From: Shewanella oncorhynchi
GTDB lineage: Bacteria; Pseudomonadota; Gammaproteobacteria; Enterobacterales; Shewanellaceae
NCBI RefSeq assembly: GCF_012584455.1
Contig: NZ_JABAEB010000004.1
Span: 184,045-248,044, forward strand
Reading direction: 5' to 3'
Length of the DNA: 64,000 nt
Below, piece after piece: positions 1 to 8,469 of the stretch. Position 1 is the stretch's first letter; each line of letters opens with the position of its first letter. The notes beneath the pieces are model-generated. The model was not told the DNA's origin and did not search any database. It saw nothing but the letters and a program-made list of their open reading frames with translations. Made by a program: the position numbers and the translations under genes.

Positions 1-76
1 GGGTATCCCCTAGGGGATTCGAACCCCTGTTACCGCCGTGAAAGGGCGGTGTCCTAGGCCTCTAGACGAAGGGGAC
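1..76 (-). tRNA. tRNA-Glu (anticodon TTC)
   Basis: The reverse strand gives a full cloverleaf. The acceptor 5' strand GTCCCCT pairs with AGGGGAT, the anticodon arm is CCGCCCTTTCACGGCGG with anticodon TTC, and the T arm is CAGGGGTTCGAATCCCCTA. It closely matches the E. coli tRNA-Glu sequence. The 3' end reads CCC where an encoded CCA would be expected, and the first pair is G1-U72. It is co-oriented with tRNA-Ala and gltX upstream, so the three may be read together. Confidence 0.95.
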
Positions 77-139
77 CCTGGACATATTAATTTGAACTTT
101 TCACTAGAAAAGGTTCCCGTTTAACATCTACGGTAAGTT

Positions 140-215
<76 letters not shown>

Positions 216-320
216 AAACCTATCGAACTACATTTAAGTGCACTGCAAGCATTTGCTCGACTGTGTCTCAACTGCGTGGCGCATTCTATGCAGCGCACCT
301 AAAAGTGTCAACTCGTTTTT

Positions 321-1730
321 TTAGGAATTTATTCTATCTGCTACAAATTCAATCGCTTTGGATATTCTTTGCTCAGAACGGCTTCTTCCAATTAAAAATA
401 GTGTGATATCTAAGCCTGGAGACTGCCCTGCCCCTGTTACAGCAACACGTAAAGGCATACCGACTTTACCCATACCCACATCTAATTCAGTCGCAGTATC
501 TTCAATTGCCTGATGAATAGCTTCAGCTGTCCACTCAGTTAATGCTGATAATTTCTGTTGCACCAGTTGCAATGGCTCTAACGCAACACCGCGTAAATGC
601 TTTTTCGCCTGTGCTTCATCAAACTCAGCAAAATCTTCATAGAAATAGCGGCTAGATGCGGCTAACTCTTTTAGAGTCTTAGCGCGCTCAGCTAATGCAG
701 TGACCACTTCAGCTAATGCTGGGCCATTTGACAGATCAATTTTTTGATCGTCCATGTGCCATTGTAAGTGTGTTGCCACATATTCTGGATCTAGGCTCTT
801 TATATAGTGTTGGTTCAACCACACCAGTTTATCGGTATTAAAAGCAGAAGCGGCTTTGTTGATGTCACTCAACTTAAAGAATTGCTTCATTTCTTCTAAT
901 GAAAAAATCTCTTGGTCGCCATGTGACCAACCTAAACGCACTAAATAGTTCAGCAGTGCTTCTGGTAAATAGCCATCGTCACGGTACTGCATTACGCTAA
1001 CAGCGCCATGGCGCTTAGACAACTTAGCGCCGTCATCACCTAGAATCATAGATACGTGTGCATATTCTGGGATCGGCGCCCCTAATGCTTTAAGAATGTT
1101 GATTTGACGCGGGGTATTGTTGATATGATCTTCACCACGCACCACACAAGTGATCCCCATATCCCAATCGTCAACCACCACACAGAAGTTATAGGTTGGC
1201 ACGCCGTCGGTACGGGCGATGATCAAGTCATCTAATGCCTCGTTAGAAAATTCAATCCGACCACGAACATGGTCATCAAATACCACTGAACCACCGATTG
1301 GATTTTTAAAACGCACCACAAATGGTTCATCAGTCTCGCGAGCGGGTAAGTCGCGACAGCAACCATCATACTTTTGTGCTTCACCGTTAGCGGCCTGTGA
1401 TTCTCTTAAGGCATCGATTCGCTCACGTGAACAGTAACATTTATACGCTGTGCCCTTTTCTAACATTTGAGCAATGATTTCGTTATAACGGTCAAAACGC
1501 TTAGTTTGGTAATATGGGCCCTCGTCCCATGTCAAACCTAGCCAGTTCATGCCTTCTAAAATCGCATCGCAAGCGGCTTGAGTCGAACGCTCAATATCAG
1601 TGTCTTCAATACGTAATACAAACTCACCGTTATTTGCACGGGCTTGTAACCAAGAATAAAGTGCAGTACGGGCACCACCAACATGCAAGAAACCGGTAGG
1701 ACTAGGGGCAAAACGCGTCTTAGTTGTCAT
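321..1730 (-). CDS. gltX: glutamyl-tRNA synthetase
   Basis: This 469-residue class I aminoacyl-tRNA synthetase charges tRNA-Glu in the cytoplasm. The N-terminus carries the HIGH-type signature ([13 protein letters not shown], about residues 7-19) and the KMSKS-type loop reads KLSKRHG near residue 239. A zinc-knuckle-like insertion with CYC and a further CC pair lies near residues 98-125; the position that is His in the E. coli enzyme appears to be Asp here. The length matches the usual 465-475 residues. The start is ATG at the first position of the conserved N-terminal block. Genes for tRNA-Ala and tRNA-Glu follow on the same strand and tRNA-Val genes lie divergently upstream, as in enterobacteria. 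That conserved synteny supports the call. Confidence 0.98.
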   Translation of the reverse strand: MTTKTRFAPSPTGFLHVGGARTALYSWLQARANNGEFVLRIEDTDIERSTQAACDAILEGMNWLGLTWDEGPYYQTKRFDRYNEIIAQMLEKGTAYKCYCSRERIDALRESQAANGEAQKYDGCCRDLPARETDEPFVVRFKNPIGGSVVFDDHVRGRIEFSNEALDDLIIARTDGVPTYNFCVVVDDWDMGITCVVRGEDHINNTPRQINILKALGAPIPEYAHVSMILGDDGAKLSKRHGAVSVMQYRDDGYLPEALLNYLVRLGWSHGDQEIFSLEEMKQFFKLSDINKAASAFNTDKLVWLNQHYIKSLDPEYVATHLQWHMDDQKIDLSNGPALAEVVTALAERAKTLKELAASSRYFYEDFAEFDEAQAKKHLRGVALEPLQLVQQKLSALTEWTAEAIHQAIEDTATELDVGMGKVGMPLRVAVTGAGQSPGLDITLFLIGRSRSEQRISKAIEFVADRINS

Positions 1731-2300
1731 AATGGGACACTAACCTATATAAAGTCGTCTAGATAAAGACAATCACGATAAAAAAAGTGGGCTTATTCTA
1801 ACAGTCAAAGCAGGCGCTGCAAATGGGACAAGCTTCACAGTATCACTTATCTGGTTAAATCGTGTCGCGAATCCCTCCCTTTTATAGGGAAGCCAATATA
1901 AAGCGATATATAAAGGTGGCACTATTGCTATCGCCACCATTGATGAATGCTAACACTTGAGATGATTTTTCAGGCTTTATATTCCAACCCCTAAATCTCT
2001 ACACCTATATTCCTTCGACTATAAATATCTGCGCCATCGAACACGCGCATCTATACACTATCAATGCACTCATACTATTAGTGCGTAGTGCGCTAATTTT
2101 TATAAATCACTCACTTCCTCAGCACTTTTACCACAAAAAAGTCCGGTGAATGGGATGAGTTCAACTCGTATTTAATCGCGAGCGTCCAAATTACGTACCA
2201 TTGACTGGCGAATTAAATAACACTTTGATCGGCGGCGTGATTAGCATTAAGCCAATGTGGACAAAAATAGCGCGACCAATGCTTTTTTCACTAAAAAGCG
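1731..2300. other. intergenic region between gltX and the tRNA-Val genes
   Basis: About 570 bp between divergently read gltX and the tRNA-Val pair. I see no convincing gene. The reading frame open from about 2201 through the tRNAs is non-coding, since it consists largely of translated tRNA sequence. The region must hold the gltX promoter, but I could not pick one with confidence. Confidence 0.5.
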
Positions 2301-2328
2301 TTGACACTAGATCGAACCTCCCTATAAT
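2301..2328 (+). promoter_or_regulatory. sigma70 promoter of the tRNA-Val genes
   Basis: A perfect -35 box TTGACA (2301-2306) and a perfect -10 box TATAAT (2323-2328) are separated by 16 bp. The -10 box ends 17 bp before the first tRNA-Val. This is a strong promoter of the kind expected for stable RNA. Confidence 0.85.
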
Positions 2329-2345
2329 ACGGCTCCACACAGCGA

Positions 2346-2421
2346 GGTCGATTAGCTCAGCTGGGAGAGCACCTCCCTTACAAGGAGGGGGTCACTGGTT
2401 CGAGCCCAGTATCGACCACCA
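2346..2421 (+). tRNA. tRNA-Val (anticodon TAC), copy 1
   Basis: The acceptor GGTCGAT pairs with ATCGACC and CCA is encoded. The D arm is AGCTCAGCTGGGAGAGC, the anticodon arm CTCCCTTACAAGGAG gives TAC, and the T arm is CTGGTTCGAGCCCAG. The sequence is nearly identical to the next copy outside the acceptor stem. Confidence 0.97.
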
Positions 2422-2465
2422 TATTTTCTACAAAGAAATTATGGCATACAAAATGTTATATCCCA

Positions 2466-2541
2466 GGTCGCTTAGCTCAGCTGGGAGAGCACCTCCCTTA
2501 CAAGGAGGGGGTCACTGGTTCGAGCCCAGTAGCGACCACCA
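2466..2541 (+). tRNA. tRNA-Val (anticodon TAC), copy 2
   Basis: This copy matches the first except for one acceptor pair (GGTCGCT with AGCGACC), where an A-T pair has become C-G with both strands changed. CCA is encoded. Only 44 bp separate it from copy 1, so both are presumably cut from one transcript started at the promoter near 2301-2328. Confidence 0.97.
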
Positions 2542-2708
2542 TATTTCTCCCCCAATAAACTTTACCCACGTGCTCACTCAACTATGCTTGATCTCAATCA
2601 GCGAGTGTTAAATTTTACTATTTCGCCTTTTATAATCCGTAAAATACCAAGCTCTATCGACACTCGGCCTGATTTCATTCTGCTTTAGCATTTTTGGAGA
2701 TCAACATT

Positions 2709-2939
2709 ATGGCCAGCGTCAGTCAATCCGCTTCTCTTGCCAATATTGCCACTTATTTAAAGCATACCCATGCCTGCGATGAGCAAACAGCTCTAAAAGA
2801 GGCGCGGGAAGTCATGCATAATCTCGTCAGCATGCGCCAAAAAGGCTTTATTACCGGTTGGTACTTTGATGCACAGGGCCATTTAGCCTTGTTACCTAGC
2901 GATGCTATCCTTAAACGTATTCTTTTAGAGGATGACTAA
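2709..2939 (+). CDS. small protein of unknown function (76 aa)
   Basis: I do not recognise this protein. The ATG at 2709 is preceded by GGAGA (2696-2700) at good distance, so it is preferred over an upstream in-frame TTG at 2694. The product is soluble with no signal peptide or membrane segment. It begins MASVSQSASLANIATYL, has a predicted helical middle (EQTALKEAREVMHNLV) and ends in KRILLEDD. A TATAAT box at 2631-2636 may serve as its -10. It stands alone between the tRNA-Val genes and the dctP control region and is not obviously linked to either. The clean ribosome site and coding-like composition make it a likely real gene; its function is open. Confidence 0.7.
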   Translation: MASVSQSASLANIATYLKHTHACDEQTALKEAREVMHNLVSMRQKGFITGWYFDAQGHLALLPSDAILKRILLEDD

Positions 2940-3157
2940 CAGCATCAAATGAATTGTGTCTTGATTGACTACGATAGCTATCGACTTAACCTCCATAGAC
3001 TCCACATCTCACCTACACTTCTTCTCCTAAAGCAGCTCACCACAATATTTGTCGTTATATCGCATACTTTTACGGCTTTTTTTGATCTCAAAATAACTAA
3101 GTTTGTTTAATTTATCTGCAACGACAAGAGCCGTCAATTTGGGGCCGATCTTCACTA

Positions 3158-3205
3158 TGGGTGGGTTTCCACCCAAACACAAAATCACTGTGAGCGAGAT
3201 CTCAC
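3158..3205. promoter_or_regulatory. candidate DctD activator sites (two inverted repeats)
   Basis: The first repeat is TGGGTGG-GTTT-CCACCCA (3158-3175), a perfect 7-bp-arm dyad. The second is GTGAG-N6-CTCAC (3190-3205). Their centres are 31 bp apart, about three helical turns, and lie roughly 110-145 bp upstream of the predicted sigma54 start. That is where enhancer sites for a DctD-type activator are usually found. Assigning them to DctD is inference from position and from the dctD gene downstream. Confidence 0.5.
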
Positions 3206-3281
3206 CCACCAAACTAAAAGTGTGACAAACATCAAATGAACTACACTTTAGTAACCAAACACTTACAGAAGCCAGTGTAAG

Positions 3282-3297
3282 TTGGCGTGGTATTTGC
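3282..3297 (+). promoter_or_regulatory. sigma54 (-24/-12) promoter of dctPQM
   Basis: TTGGCGTGGTATTTGC has the invariant GG (3284-3285) and GC (3296-3297) dinucleotides with exactly 10 bp between them, close to the consensus TTGGCACG-N4-TTGC. Transcription should start near 3308, leaving a leader of about 100 nt before dctP. An inverted repeat CTTACA-N8-TGTAAG (3262-3281) abuts the upstream edge. A sigma54-activator gene, dctD, lies in the same locus. Confidence 0.8.
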
Positions 3298-3312
3298 CTT
3301 TAGTAAGACAGA

Positions 3313-3374
3313 CCTCAGGGAAATCAAGGCTGTATTCCTACTCAAACTTGGTAACAAACTAACCAAGACTGAGG
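3313..3374 (+). other. structured 5' leader of dctP mRNA
   Basis: CCTCAG (3313-3318) can pair with CTGAGG (3369-3374), enclosing an inner hairpin CTTGGT (3347-3352) with ACCAAG (3362-3367). The structure ends about 30 nt before the dctP start codon, just upstream of its AAGGAAC ribosome site. It may affect stability or small-RNA access. No known RNA family was recognised. Confidence 0.35.
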
Positions 3375-3406
3375 ACAAATCCTAACAACAGAAAAAGGAA
3401 CTCAAG

Positions 3407-4426
3407 ATGATATTGAATCAACAAACTGGATTGACCCGTCCACTCAAAACCTTAGTCAAAATGCTCGCTGTTGCCTCCGTATTTGCGACCAGTTTTAACG
3501 TATTTGCAGAACCGATTGAAATTAAGTTTTCACACGTAGTGGCAGAAAACACACCTAAAGGCCAAATGGCACTTAAATTTAAAGAACTCGTTGAACAACG
3601 TTTACCAGGTGAATACAAAGTCAGTGTATTTCCTAGCTCACAGTTATTTGGGGATAACAACGAATTAGCGGCACTGCTGTTAAACGACGTACAATTTGTC
3701 GCGCCTTCACTCTCAAAGTTTGAACGTTACACTAAACGCCTACAAGTATTCGATTTACCTTTCCTATTCAATGATATGGATGCCGTGAACCGTTTCCAAC
3801 AAGGTGAAGCTGGTCAAACATTACTGAACTCCATGAGCCGTAAAGGGATTGTCGGTCTGGGTTATTTACACAATGGTATGAAACAGTTCTCATCTAACAC
3901 ACCACTTAACAATCCAGCAGATGCTAAAGGCTTAAAATTCCGCGTAATGGCGTCTGATGTTTTAGCGGCTCAGTTTGATGCCATCGGTGCGATGGCTATA
4001 AAGAAACCGTTCTCTGAAGTCTTTACCCTGCTGCAAACCCGCGCTATCGATGGTCAAGAAAACACTTGGTCAAATACTTATTCACAAAAGTTCTATGAAG
4101 TGCAAAGCCAAATCACTGAGAGTAATCACGGTGTTCTCGACTATATGGTCGTGACCTCTGACACTTTCTGGAAAGGTCTACCAGCTGACAAACGTAAGAT
4201 CATCAAAGAAGCTTTAGACGAATCTATCGCATTAGGTAACAAGATTGCTGCTGAAAAAGACAATGAAGACAAAAAGTTAATCCTTGATTCTAAACGTTCA
4301 CAGTTAGTGACCCTGTCTCCTGCTGAACGTCAAAAATGGGTTGAGGTAATGAAACCTGTTTGGGCTAAGTTTGAAGATCAAATCGGTAAAGATGTGATTG
4401 ATGCTGCTGTAGCTGCAAATAAATAA
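3407..4426 (+). CDS. dctP: TRAP transporter solute-binding protein DctP
   Basis: This 339-residue periplasmic binding protein delivers C4-dicarboxylates to the DctQM permease. Residues 1-34 form a long signal peptide ending around VFA-EPIEIKF. The DctP fold follows, with the conserved carboxylate-binding arginine region (GLKFRVMASDVL) and the signature QTRAIDGQENTWSN, typical of the dicarboxylate branch. The ribosome site AAGGAAC sits 8-9 nt before ATG 3407. It is the first gene of dctPQM, behind a sigma54 promoter. A strong hairpin after its stop codon probably keeps its mRNA level above that of the membrane subunits. The exact substrate is inferred from the family and from the linked DctBD. 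Confidence 0.95.
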   Translation: MILNQQTGLTRPLKTLVKMLAVASVFATSFNVFAEPIEIKFSHVVAENTPKGQMALKFKELVEQRLPGEYKVSVFPSSQLFGDNNELAALLLNDVQFVAPSLSKFERYTKRLQVFDLPFLFNDMDAVNRFQQGEAGQTLLNSMSRKGIVGLGYLHNGMKQFSSNTPLNNPADAKGLKFRVMASDVLAAQFDAIGAMAIKKPFSEVFTLLQTRAIDGQENTWSNTYSQKFYEVQSQITESNHGVLDYMVVTSDTFWKGLPADKRKIIKEALDESIALGNKIAAEKDNEDKKLILDSKRSQLVTLSPAERQKWVEVMKPVWAKFEDQIGKDVIDAAVAANK

Positions 4427-4437
4427 TAATGATAATA

Positions 4438-4467
4438 GCCGCTTAAGCTCAACCGAGCTTAGGCGGC
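4438..4467 (+). terminator. intercistronic hairpin between dctP and dctQ
   Basis: GCCGCTTAAGCTC (4438-4450) pairs with GAGCTTAGGCGGC (4455-4467) around an AACC loop, 13 pairs with one G-U. No T-run follows, so it is more likely a 3'-protecting stem or partial attenuator than a full terminator. This would let dctP be made in excess over dctQM. Confidence 0.65.
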
Positions 4468-4485
4468 CATTTCAGCGAGGGGATT

Positions 4486-5142
4486 ATGGCTGTGATATCG
4501 CGAATATTTGGTTATTTTGAAGAAGGTGTGCTCAATTTATTGATCACTCTGATGACGCTGTTAGTGTTTTCAGAAGTCGTCGCTCGCTTCTTCTTCAACA
4601 CGGGTTTTCTTTGGATCCAAGAACTTACATTAACCTTTTGCGGTTGGTTTGTGTTATTTGGTATGTCCTATGGGGTTAAAGTCGGTGCCCATATTGGTGT
4701 CGATGCGTTTGTTAAAAATTTAGCGCCAAAGGCTAAAAAGATAGTATCTCTTATTACCGCCTTTGTTTGTATCGTCTATTGCGGACTCTTTTTAAAAGGC
4801 AGTTGGGATTACTTAAGCCAGATGTATCAAATCGGTTTGCCTATGGAAGACATTCATTTCCCACAATTTATATTAAAAAGCCTCGATCCAGATTTTGCTT
4901 GGAACACTTTAAAAATCGATATTGAAGATGGCGCAATACCGATTTGGTTATCTCAAAGTATTTTAATCATTGGCTTTTTTATGTTGACTTGGCGTTTCGT
5001 CGAACTCTTTATCGCCATTCTGCGTGACCAAGTCTCAGGCTTCCAATTTGCCGATGAAGCGAAAGAAAGTATGCATTTAATTGATGAGAGCGCTAAAAAC
5101 GCTAAAGTAGATCCAGTCTCTGACCAAAAGGAGGCTAAATAA
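4486..5142 (+). CDS. dctQ: TRAP transporter small permease DctQ
   Basis: This 218-residue inner-membrane protein has four hydrophobic segments, around residues 12-35, 48-67, 85-105 and 155-175. It carries the DctQ hallmarks FFNTGFLWIQELTLTFCGWF and GVKVGAHIGVDAF. It forms the permease complex with DctM and DctP. A GAGGGG ribosome site precedes the ATG at 4486. The C-terminal tail of about 40 residues is charged and cytoplasmic, and the region between segments 3 and 4 is longer than in many DctQ proteins. The stop codon overlaps the dctM start (TAATG), indicating translational coupling. Confidence 0.95.
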   Translation: MAVISRIFGYFEEGVLNLLITLMTLLVFSEVVARFFFNTGFLWIQELTLTFCGWFVLFGMSYGVKVGAHIGVDAFVKNLAPKAKKIVSLITAFVCIVYCGLFLKGSWDYLSQMYQIGLPMEDIHFPQFILKSLDPDFAWNTLKIDIEDGAIPIWLSQSILIIGFFMLTWRFVELFIAILRDQVSGFQFADEAKESMHLIDESAKNAKVDPVSDQKEAK

Positions 5143-6539
5143 TGGCTATTGCAACCCTATTTACCGCCCTATTCGTATGTATGTTTCTCGGTATGCCTAT
5201 CGCTATCGCATTAGGTTTTTCCAGCATGCTGACGATTTTATTGTTCTCGAATGACTCCTTAGCTTCAGTTGCACTCAAGCTGTATGAGTCTTCATCAGAG
5301 CATTACACTTTACTCGCTATCCCCTTCTTTATTCTGTCATCCGCCTTCCTATCAACGGGTGGTGTCGCTAGACGGATTATCGATTTTGCCATGGACAGTA
5401 TTGGACATGTCCGTGGTGGATTAGCAATGGCATCCGTTATGGCGTGTATGCTGTTTGCTGCAGTTTCTGGATCATCTCCTGCGACTGTTGCGGCAATTGG
5501 TTCTATCGTCATAGTCGGCATGGTAAAAGCAGGTTATCCCGAAAAATTTGCGGCAGGCGTGATCACGACCTCTGGCACTCTCGGGATTTTGATCCCACCT
5601 TCAATCGTCATGTTAGTGTATGCCGCAGCAACTGAAGTGTCGGCTGCAAAAATGTTTATGGCAGGCTTAATCCCAGGTTTAATGATGGGATTTATATTGA
5701 TGATCGTCATTTATATCGTTGCCCGCTTTAAAAACTTGCCCTCACGTCCTTTCCCTGGCGTTAAACAACTGGGGATTTCAAGTGCCAAGGCAATGGGTGG
5801 ATTAGCACTCATCTTTATCGTATTAGGCTCTATCTATGGTGGCGTCGCTAGCCCAACCGAAGCATCAGCTGTGGCTTGTGTATATGCTTATCTTATTGCG
5901 GTATTTGGCTACCGTGATATCGGGCCATTAAAAGACGTAGCATGGCGTAATCAAGGTGAAAACTTAGCCAAAGCAACTGCGCGTAACTTAGGCCATATGT
6001 TCTTAGGACTGATTAAAACGCCTATCGACAAAGACATACGTCATGTTGTGCGCGATGGTGCCAAGGTCAGTATCATGCTGCTGTTTATCATAGCTAACGC
6101 TATGCTATTTGCGCATGTATTAACCACAGAACGTATCCCTCACATTATTGCTGAGTATATTGTTAGCATGGGTTTACCCGCCTGGGGATTCCTGATCATC
6201 GTTAACTTACTGTTGCTTGCTGCCGGTAACTTTATGGAGCCATCGGCGATTGTACTCATTATGGCGCCAATTCTGTTCCCTATTGCAACGCAATTAGGCA
6301 TAGATCCTATCCACTTAGGTATCATAATGGTCGTGAACATGGAGATCGGTATGCTAACGCCGCCGGTGGGACTCAATCTCTTTGTCACCGCTGGGATCAC
6401 GGGGCGCAGTATTGGTTGGGTGATTCAGTCGGTTCTGCCTTGGTTACTCGTGATGCTAGCCTTCTTAGCCCTGATTACTTACGTACCACAGATTTCACTC
6501 TTCTTACCTGAATGGTTGGATTCGATGCGTGGATATTAG
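5142..6539 (+). CDS. dctM: TRAP transporter large permease DctM
   Basis: This 465-residue polytopic inner-membrane protein is the Na+-coupled transport subunit of the dicarboxylate TRAP system. Family motifs include FFILSSAFLSTGGVARR near residue 60, FAAVSGSSPATVAAIGSI near 105, GTLGILIPPSIVMLVYA near 145, and NMEIGMLTPPVGLNLFV near 400. The length is somewhat above the usual 425-430 because of an extended cytoplasmic stretch around residues 250-300. Its start overlaps the dctQ stop by one base. A rho-independent terminator follows at 6588-6617, ending the dctPQM unit. Confidence 0.96.
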   Translation: MAIATLFTALFVCMFLGMPIAIALGFSSMLTILLFSNDSLASVALKLYESSSEHYTLLAIPFFILSSAFLSTGGVARRIIDFAMDSIGHVRGGLAMASVMACMLFAAVSGSSPATVAAIGSIVIVGMVKAGYPEKFAAGVITTSGTLGILIPPSIVMLVYAAATEVSAAKMFMAGLIPGLMMGFILMIVIYIVARFKNLPSRPFPGVKQLGISSAKAMGGLALIFIVLGSIYGGVASPTEASAVACVYAYLIAVFGYRDIGPLKDVAWRNQGENLAKATARNLGHMFLGLIKTPIDKDIRHVVRDGAKVSIMLLFIIANAMLFAHVLTTERIPHIIAEYIVSMGLPAWGFLIIVNLLLLAAGNFMEPSAIVLIMAPILFPIATQLGIDPIHLGIIMVVNMEIGMLTPPVGLNLFVTAGITGRSIGWVIQSVLPWLLVMLAFLALITYVPQISLFLPEWLDSMRGY

Positions 6540-6587
6540 TCTGCAATTCAAGGTTGTGAGATTACCCCTTGATTACAGATAGATTTT

Positions 6588-6617
6588 AAGCGAGCCTAGT
6601 CAGGCTCGCTTTGTTTT
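6588..6617 (+). terminator. rho-independent terminator of dctPQM
   Basis: AAGCGAGCCT (6588-6597), loop AGTC, AGGCTCGCTT (6602-6611), then TGTTTT. It separates dctPQM from dctBD, so the regulator genes are probably transcribed separately. Confidence 0.88.
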
Positions 6618-6668
6618 ATTATGCGCAGTATCAGTTATTGATCCCGTTGCTTTATCAGGATAACCACC

Positions 6669-8465
6669 ATGTTGCCCATGACGCCTAAGGCCAAGAAACG
6701 CCTCTTTCTGACCGTTGTGTTACTTGCAGGCCTATTTGCAACCCTCAAACTGACCTACTGGGTGCATTTGCATCAAGGTAAAATCGAGATCCAAAAGCAA
6801 TCGGAGAAACAACTAAAGGAATTAGTCAGTTTTCTCGATGGTGCACTATCGCGCTACGAAAGTATTCCCCACGTGCTCTCGACTAACCCAATGCTCGCCA
6901 ATGTCCTGAACGACCAGCAGAATCCTGATAAAGTCCAAGAGCTTAATTTATATCTCGAAGAAATTCAGCATGTCACCGAAGCATCCGATATCTATCTGAT
7001 CGATGCCTTAGGTATCGCCATTGCCGCCAGTAACTGGCAACAAAGTTTTTCCTTTATTGGCAAGGACTACTCCTTTAGACCCTATTACACAGATGCTATC
7101 TCGGGCAATCTAGGCCGTTATTACGCAGTGGGTACCAGCTCAGATAAGCGCGGATTTTATTTCTCTTACCCTATTTATCAACAAGGTGGTAAAGGCATAC
7201 TTGGGGCCATTATAGTCAAAGTTAATATTGCCGACATAGAGCAACAAAGTACCAGTATCGCGATTGCGGGTCAGTATCAGTTCCTTATCAGTGATCCTGA
7301 AGATATCGTCTTTATTTCCAGTATCGATGAATGGCGGTTAAAATCACTAACCCCGCTTACCCAAGCCAAGCAATATGCCCTTAATGCCTCTAAACGCTAT
7401 GCTGAACGTCCCATAGGAGAGTTGTTGATGAAGCCGCCCTATGAAAGTGGTAGTCAAGCTATGCTCTACCAGCTGCAAACGGGTACGGACCATGAACAAT
7501 ACATGGACATCCACCAATCAATGGCGAAGGCAGGCTGGCGAGTACACATCTTAGCGCCAATCAAACCTTTACTGACCTCTTTGCCAGCGCTGATGTTACT
7601 GTCAGCTAGTATTTATCTTTTGCTTGCACTCAGCATCCTATTTAACGCCGAGCGCCGTCGCAATCTACACCGAATGCAACTAGCGCAAAGCCTGTTAGAA
7701 CAGCGAGTTGAAGAACGTACTCAGGACTTACAGCAGGCCAACAATCAGCTCAAAGATACTCAAGATGAGCTGATCCAAGCAGCAAAACTGACAGTGATCG
7801 GCAGTTTATCCGCCAGTATTAACCACGAACTCAATCAACCACTCGCGGCACTTCGCAGCTATGCCCAAAATACCCAAACTTTTCTCGCCCGTGATATGCA
7901 AGATAAGGCTCTGGATAATATCAAGATTATTATTGAACTTACCGACAGATTAGCCGATATTGTTGGGCAATTTAAAAGCTTTACCCGCAAGAGCCAAGGT
8001 GCTGATAGCGCAACCGATATTGGCCGCTGTATCAAGCAAGCCCTGACCATAGTTCAACCTGCAATTGATAAACAGGGTGTTGAACTCGATGTGCAATTAC
8101 CCAACGGTAACTATCAGGTTTGGGGCGATAAGGTTAGATTACAACAAGTGTTTGTCAACATTATGAGCAACGCCATTGTCGCGATGCAACAATCGGTTAA
8201 ACGCCAATTGGTTATCCGCGTGACCAGTGAAGATAAGTTTTGCATCAGTATCCAAGATTCAGGCCCTGGTGTACGTGAAAGCCAAATGGAGAAAATCTTC
8301 GAACCCTACTTTACCACCAACGAACGGCACGGACTGGGGCTAGGCTTATCGATTTCACAACGCATTATCGAATCCATGCAAGGCCAAATTAACGTTGCCA
8401 ATGCCGAAGAGGGTGGCGCTATTTTCCAGATTATTTTACCTATTTACTTGCTCGAGGAACGTTAG
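6669..8465 (+). CDS. dctB: C4-dicarboxylate sensor histidine kinase DctB
   Basis: This 598-residue membrane kinase has a transmembrane segment at about residues 12-32. A periplasmic dCache/PAS-type sensor region covers roughly 33-300 (FRPYYTDAISGNLGRYYAVG is typical), and a second membrane segment lies near 310-330. The cytoplasmic part has a coiled coil (LLEQRVEERTQDLQQANNQL), an H-box with the phospho-acceptor His in SASINHELNQPLAAL, an N-box NIMSNAIVAM, and G-boxes DSGPGV and GLGLGLSI. It should sense periplasmic dicarboxylates and phosphorylate DctD. AGGA precedes ATG 6669 at 8 nt. It ends 4 bp before dctD. Confidence 0.93.
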   Translation: MLPMTPKAKKRLFLTVVLLAGLFATLKLTYWVHLHQGKIEIQKQSEKQLKELVSFLDGALSRYESIPHVLSTNPMLANVLNDQQNPDKVQELNLYLEEIQHVTEASDIYLIDALGIAIAASNWQQSFSFIGKDYSFRPYYTDAISGNLGRYYAVGTSSDKRGFYFSYPIYQQGGKGILGAIIVKVNIADIEQQSTSIAIAGQYQFLISDPEDIVFISSIDEWRLKSLTPLTQAKQYALNASKRYAERPIGELLMKPPYESGSQAMLYQLQTGTDHEQYMDIHQSMAKAGWRVHILAPIKPLLTSLPALMLLSASIYLLLALSILFNAERRRNLHRMQLAQSLLEQRVEERTQDLQQANNQLKDTQDELIQAAKLTVIGSLSASINHELNQPLAALRSYAQNTQTFLARDMQDKALDNIKIIIELTDRLADIVGQFKSFTRKSQGADSATDIGRCIKQALTIVQPAIDKQGVELDVQLPNGNYQVWGDKVRLQQVFVNIMSNAIVAMQQSVKRQLVIRVTSEDKFCISIQDSGPGVRESQMEKIFEPYFTTNERHGLGLGLSISQRIIESMQGQINVANAEEGGAIFQIILPIYLLEER

Positions 8466-8469
8466 TTTT

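Noticed and set aside
2201..2611. 136-codon frame across both tRNA-Val genes
   Set aside because: It consists mostly of translated tRNA sequence, with the same block appearing twice because the tRNAs are duplicated.
3190..3205. CRP site upstream of dctP (GTGAG-N6-CTCAC)
   Set aside because: The GTGA and TCAC halves are eight bases apart rather than six, so it does not fit CRP. It is kept only as a candidate activator dyad.
3027..3212. 61-codon minus-strand frame in the dctP control region
   Set aside because: It has no ribosome site, unlikely composition, and overlaps the regulatory dyads.
8395..8469. 25-residue N-terminal extension of DctD into dctB
   Set aside because: GAGGAA and ATG 8470 place the start directly before the receiver domain; the extension is dctB sequence in another frame.
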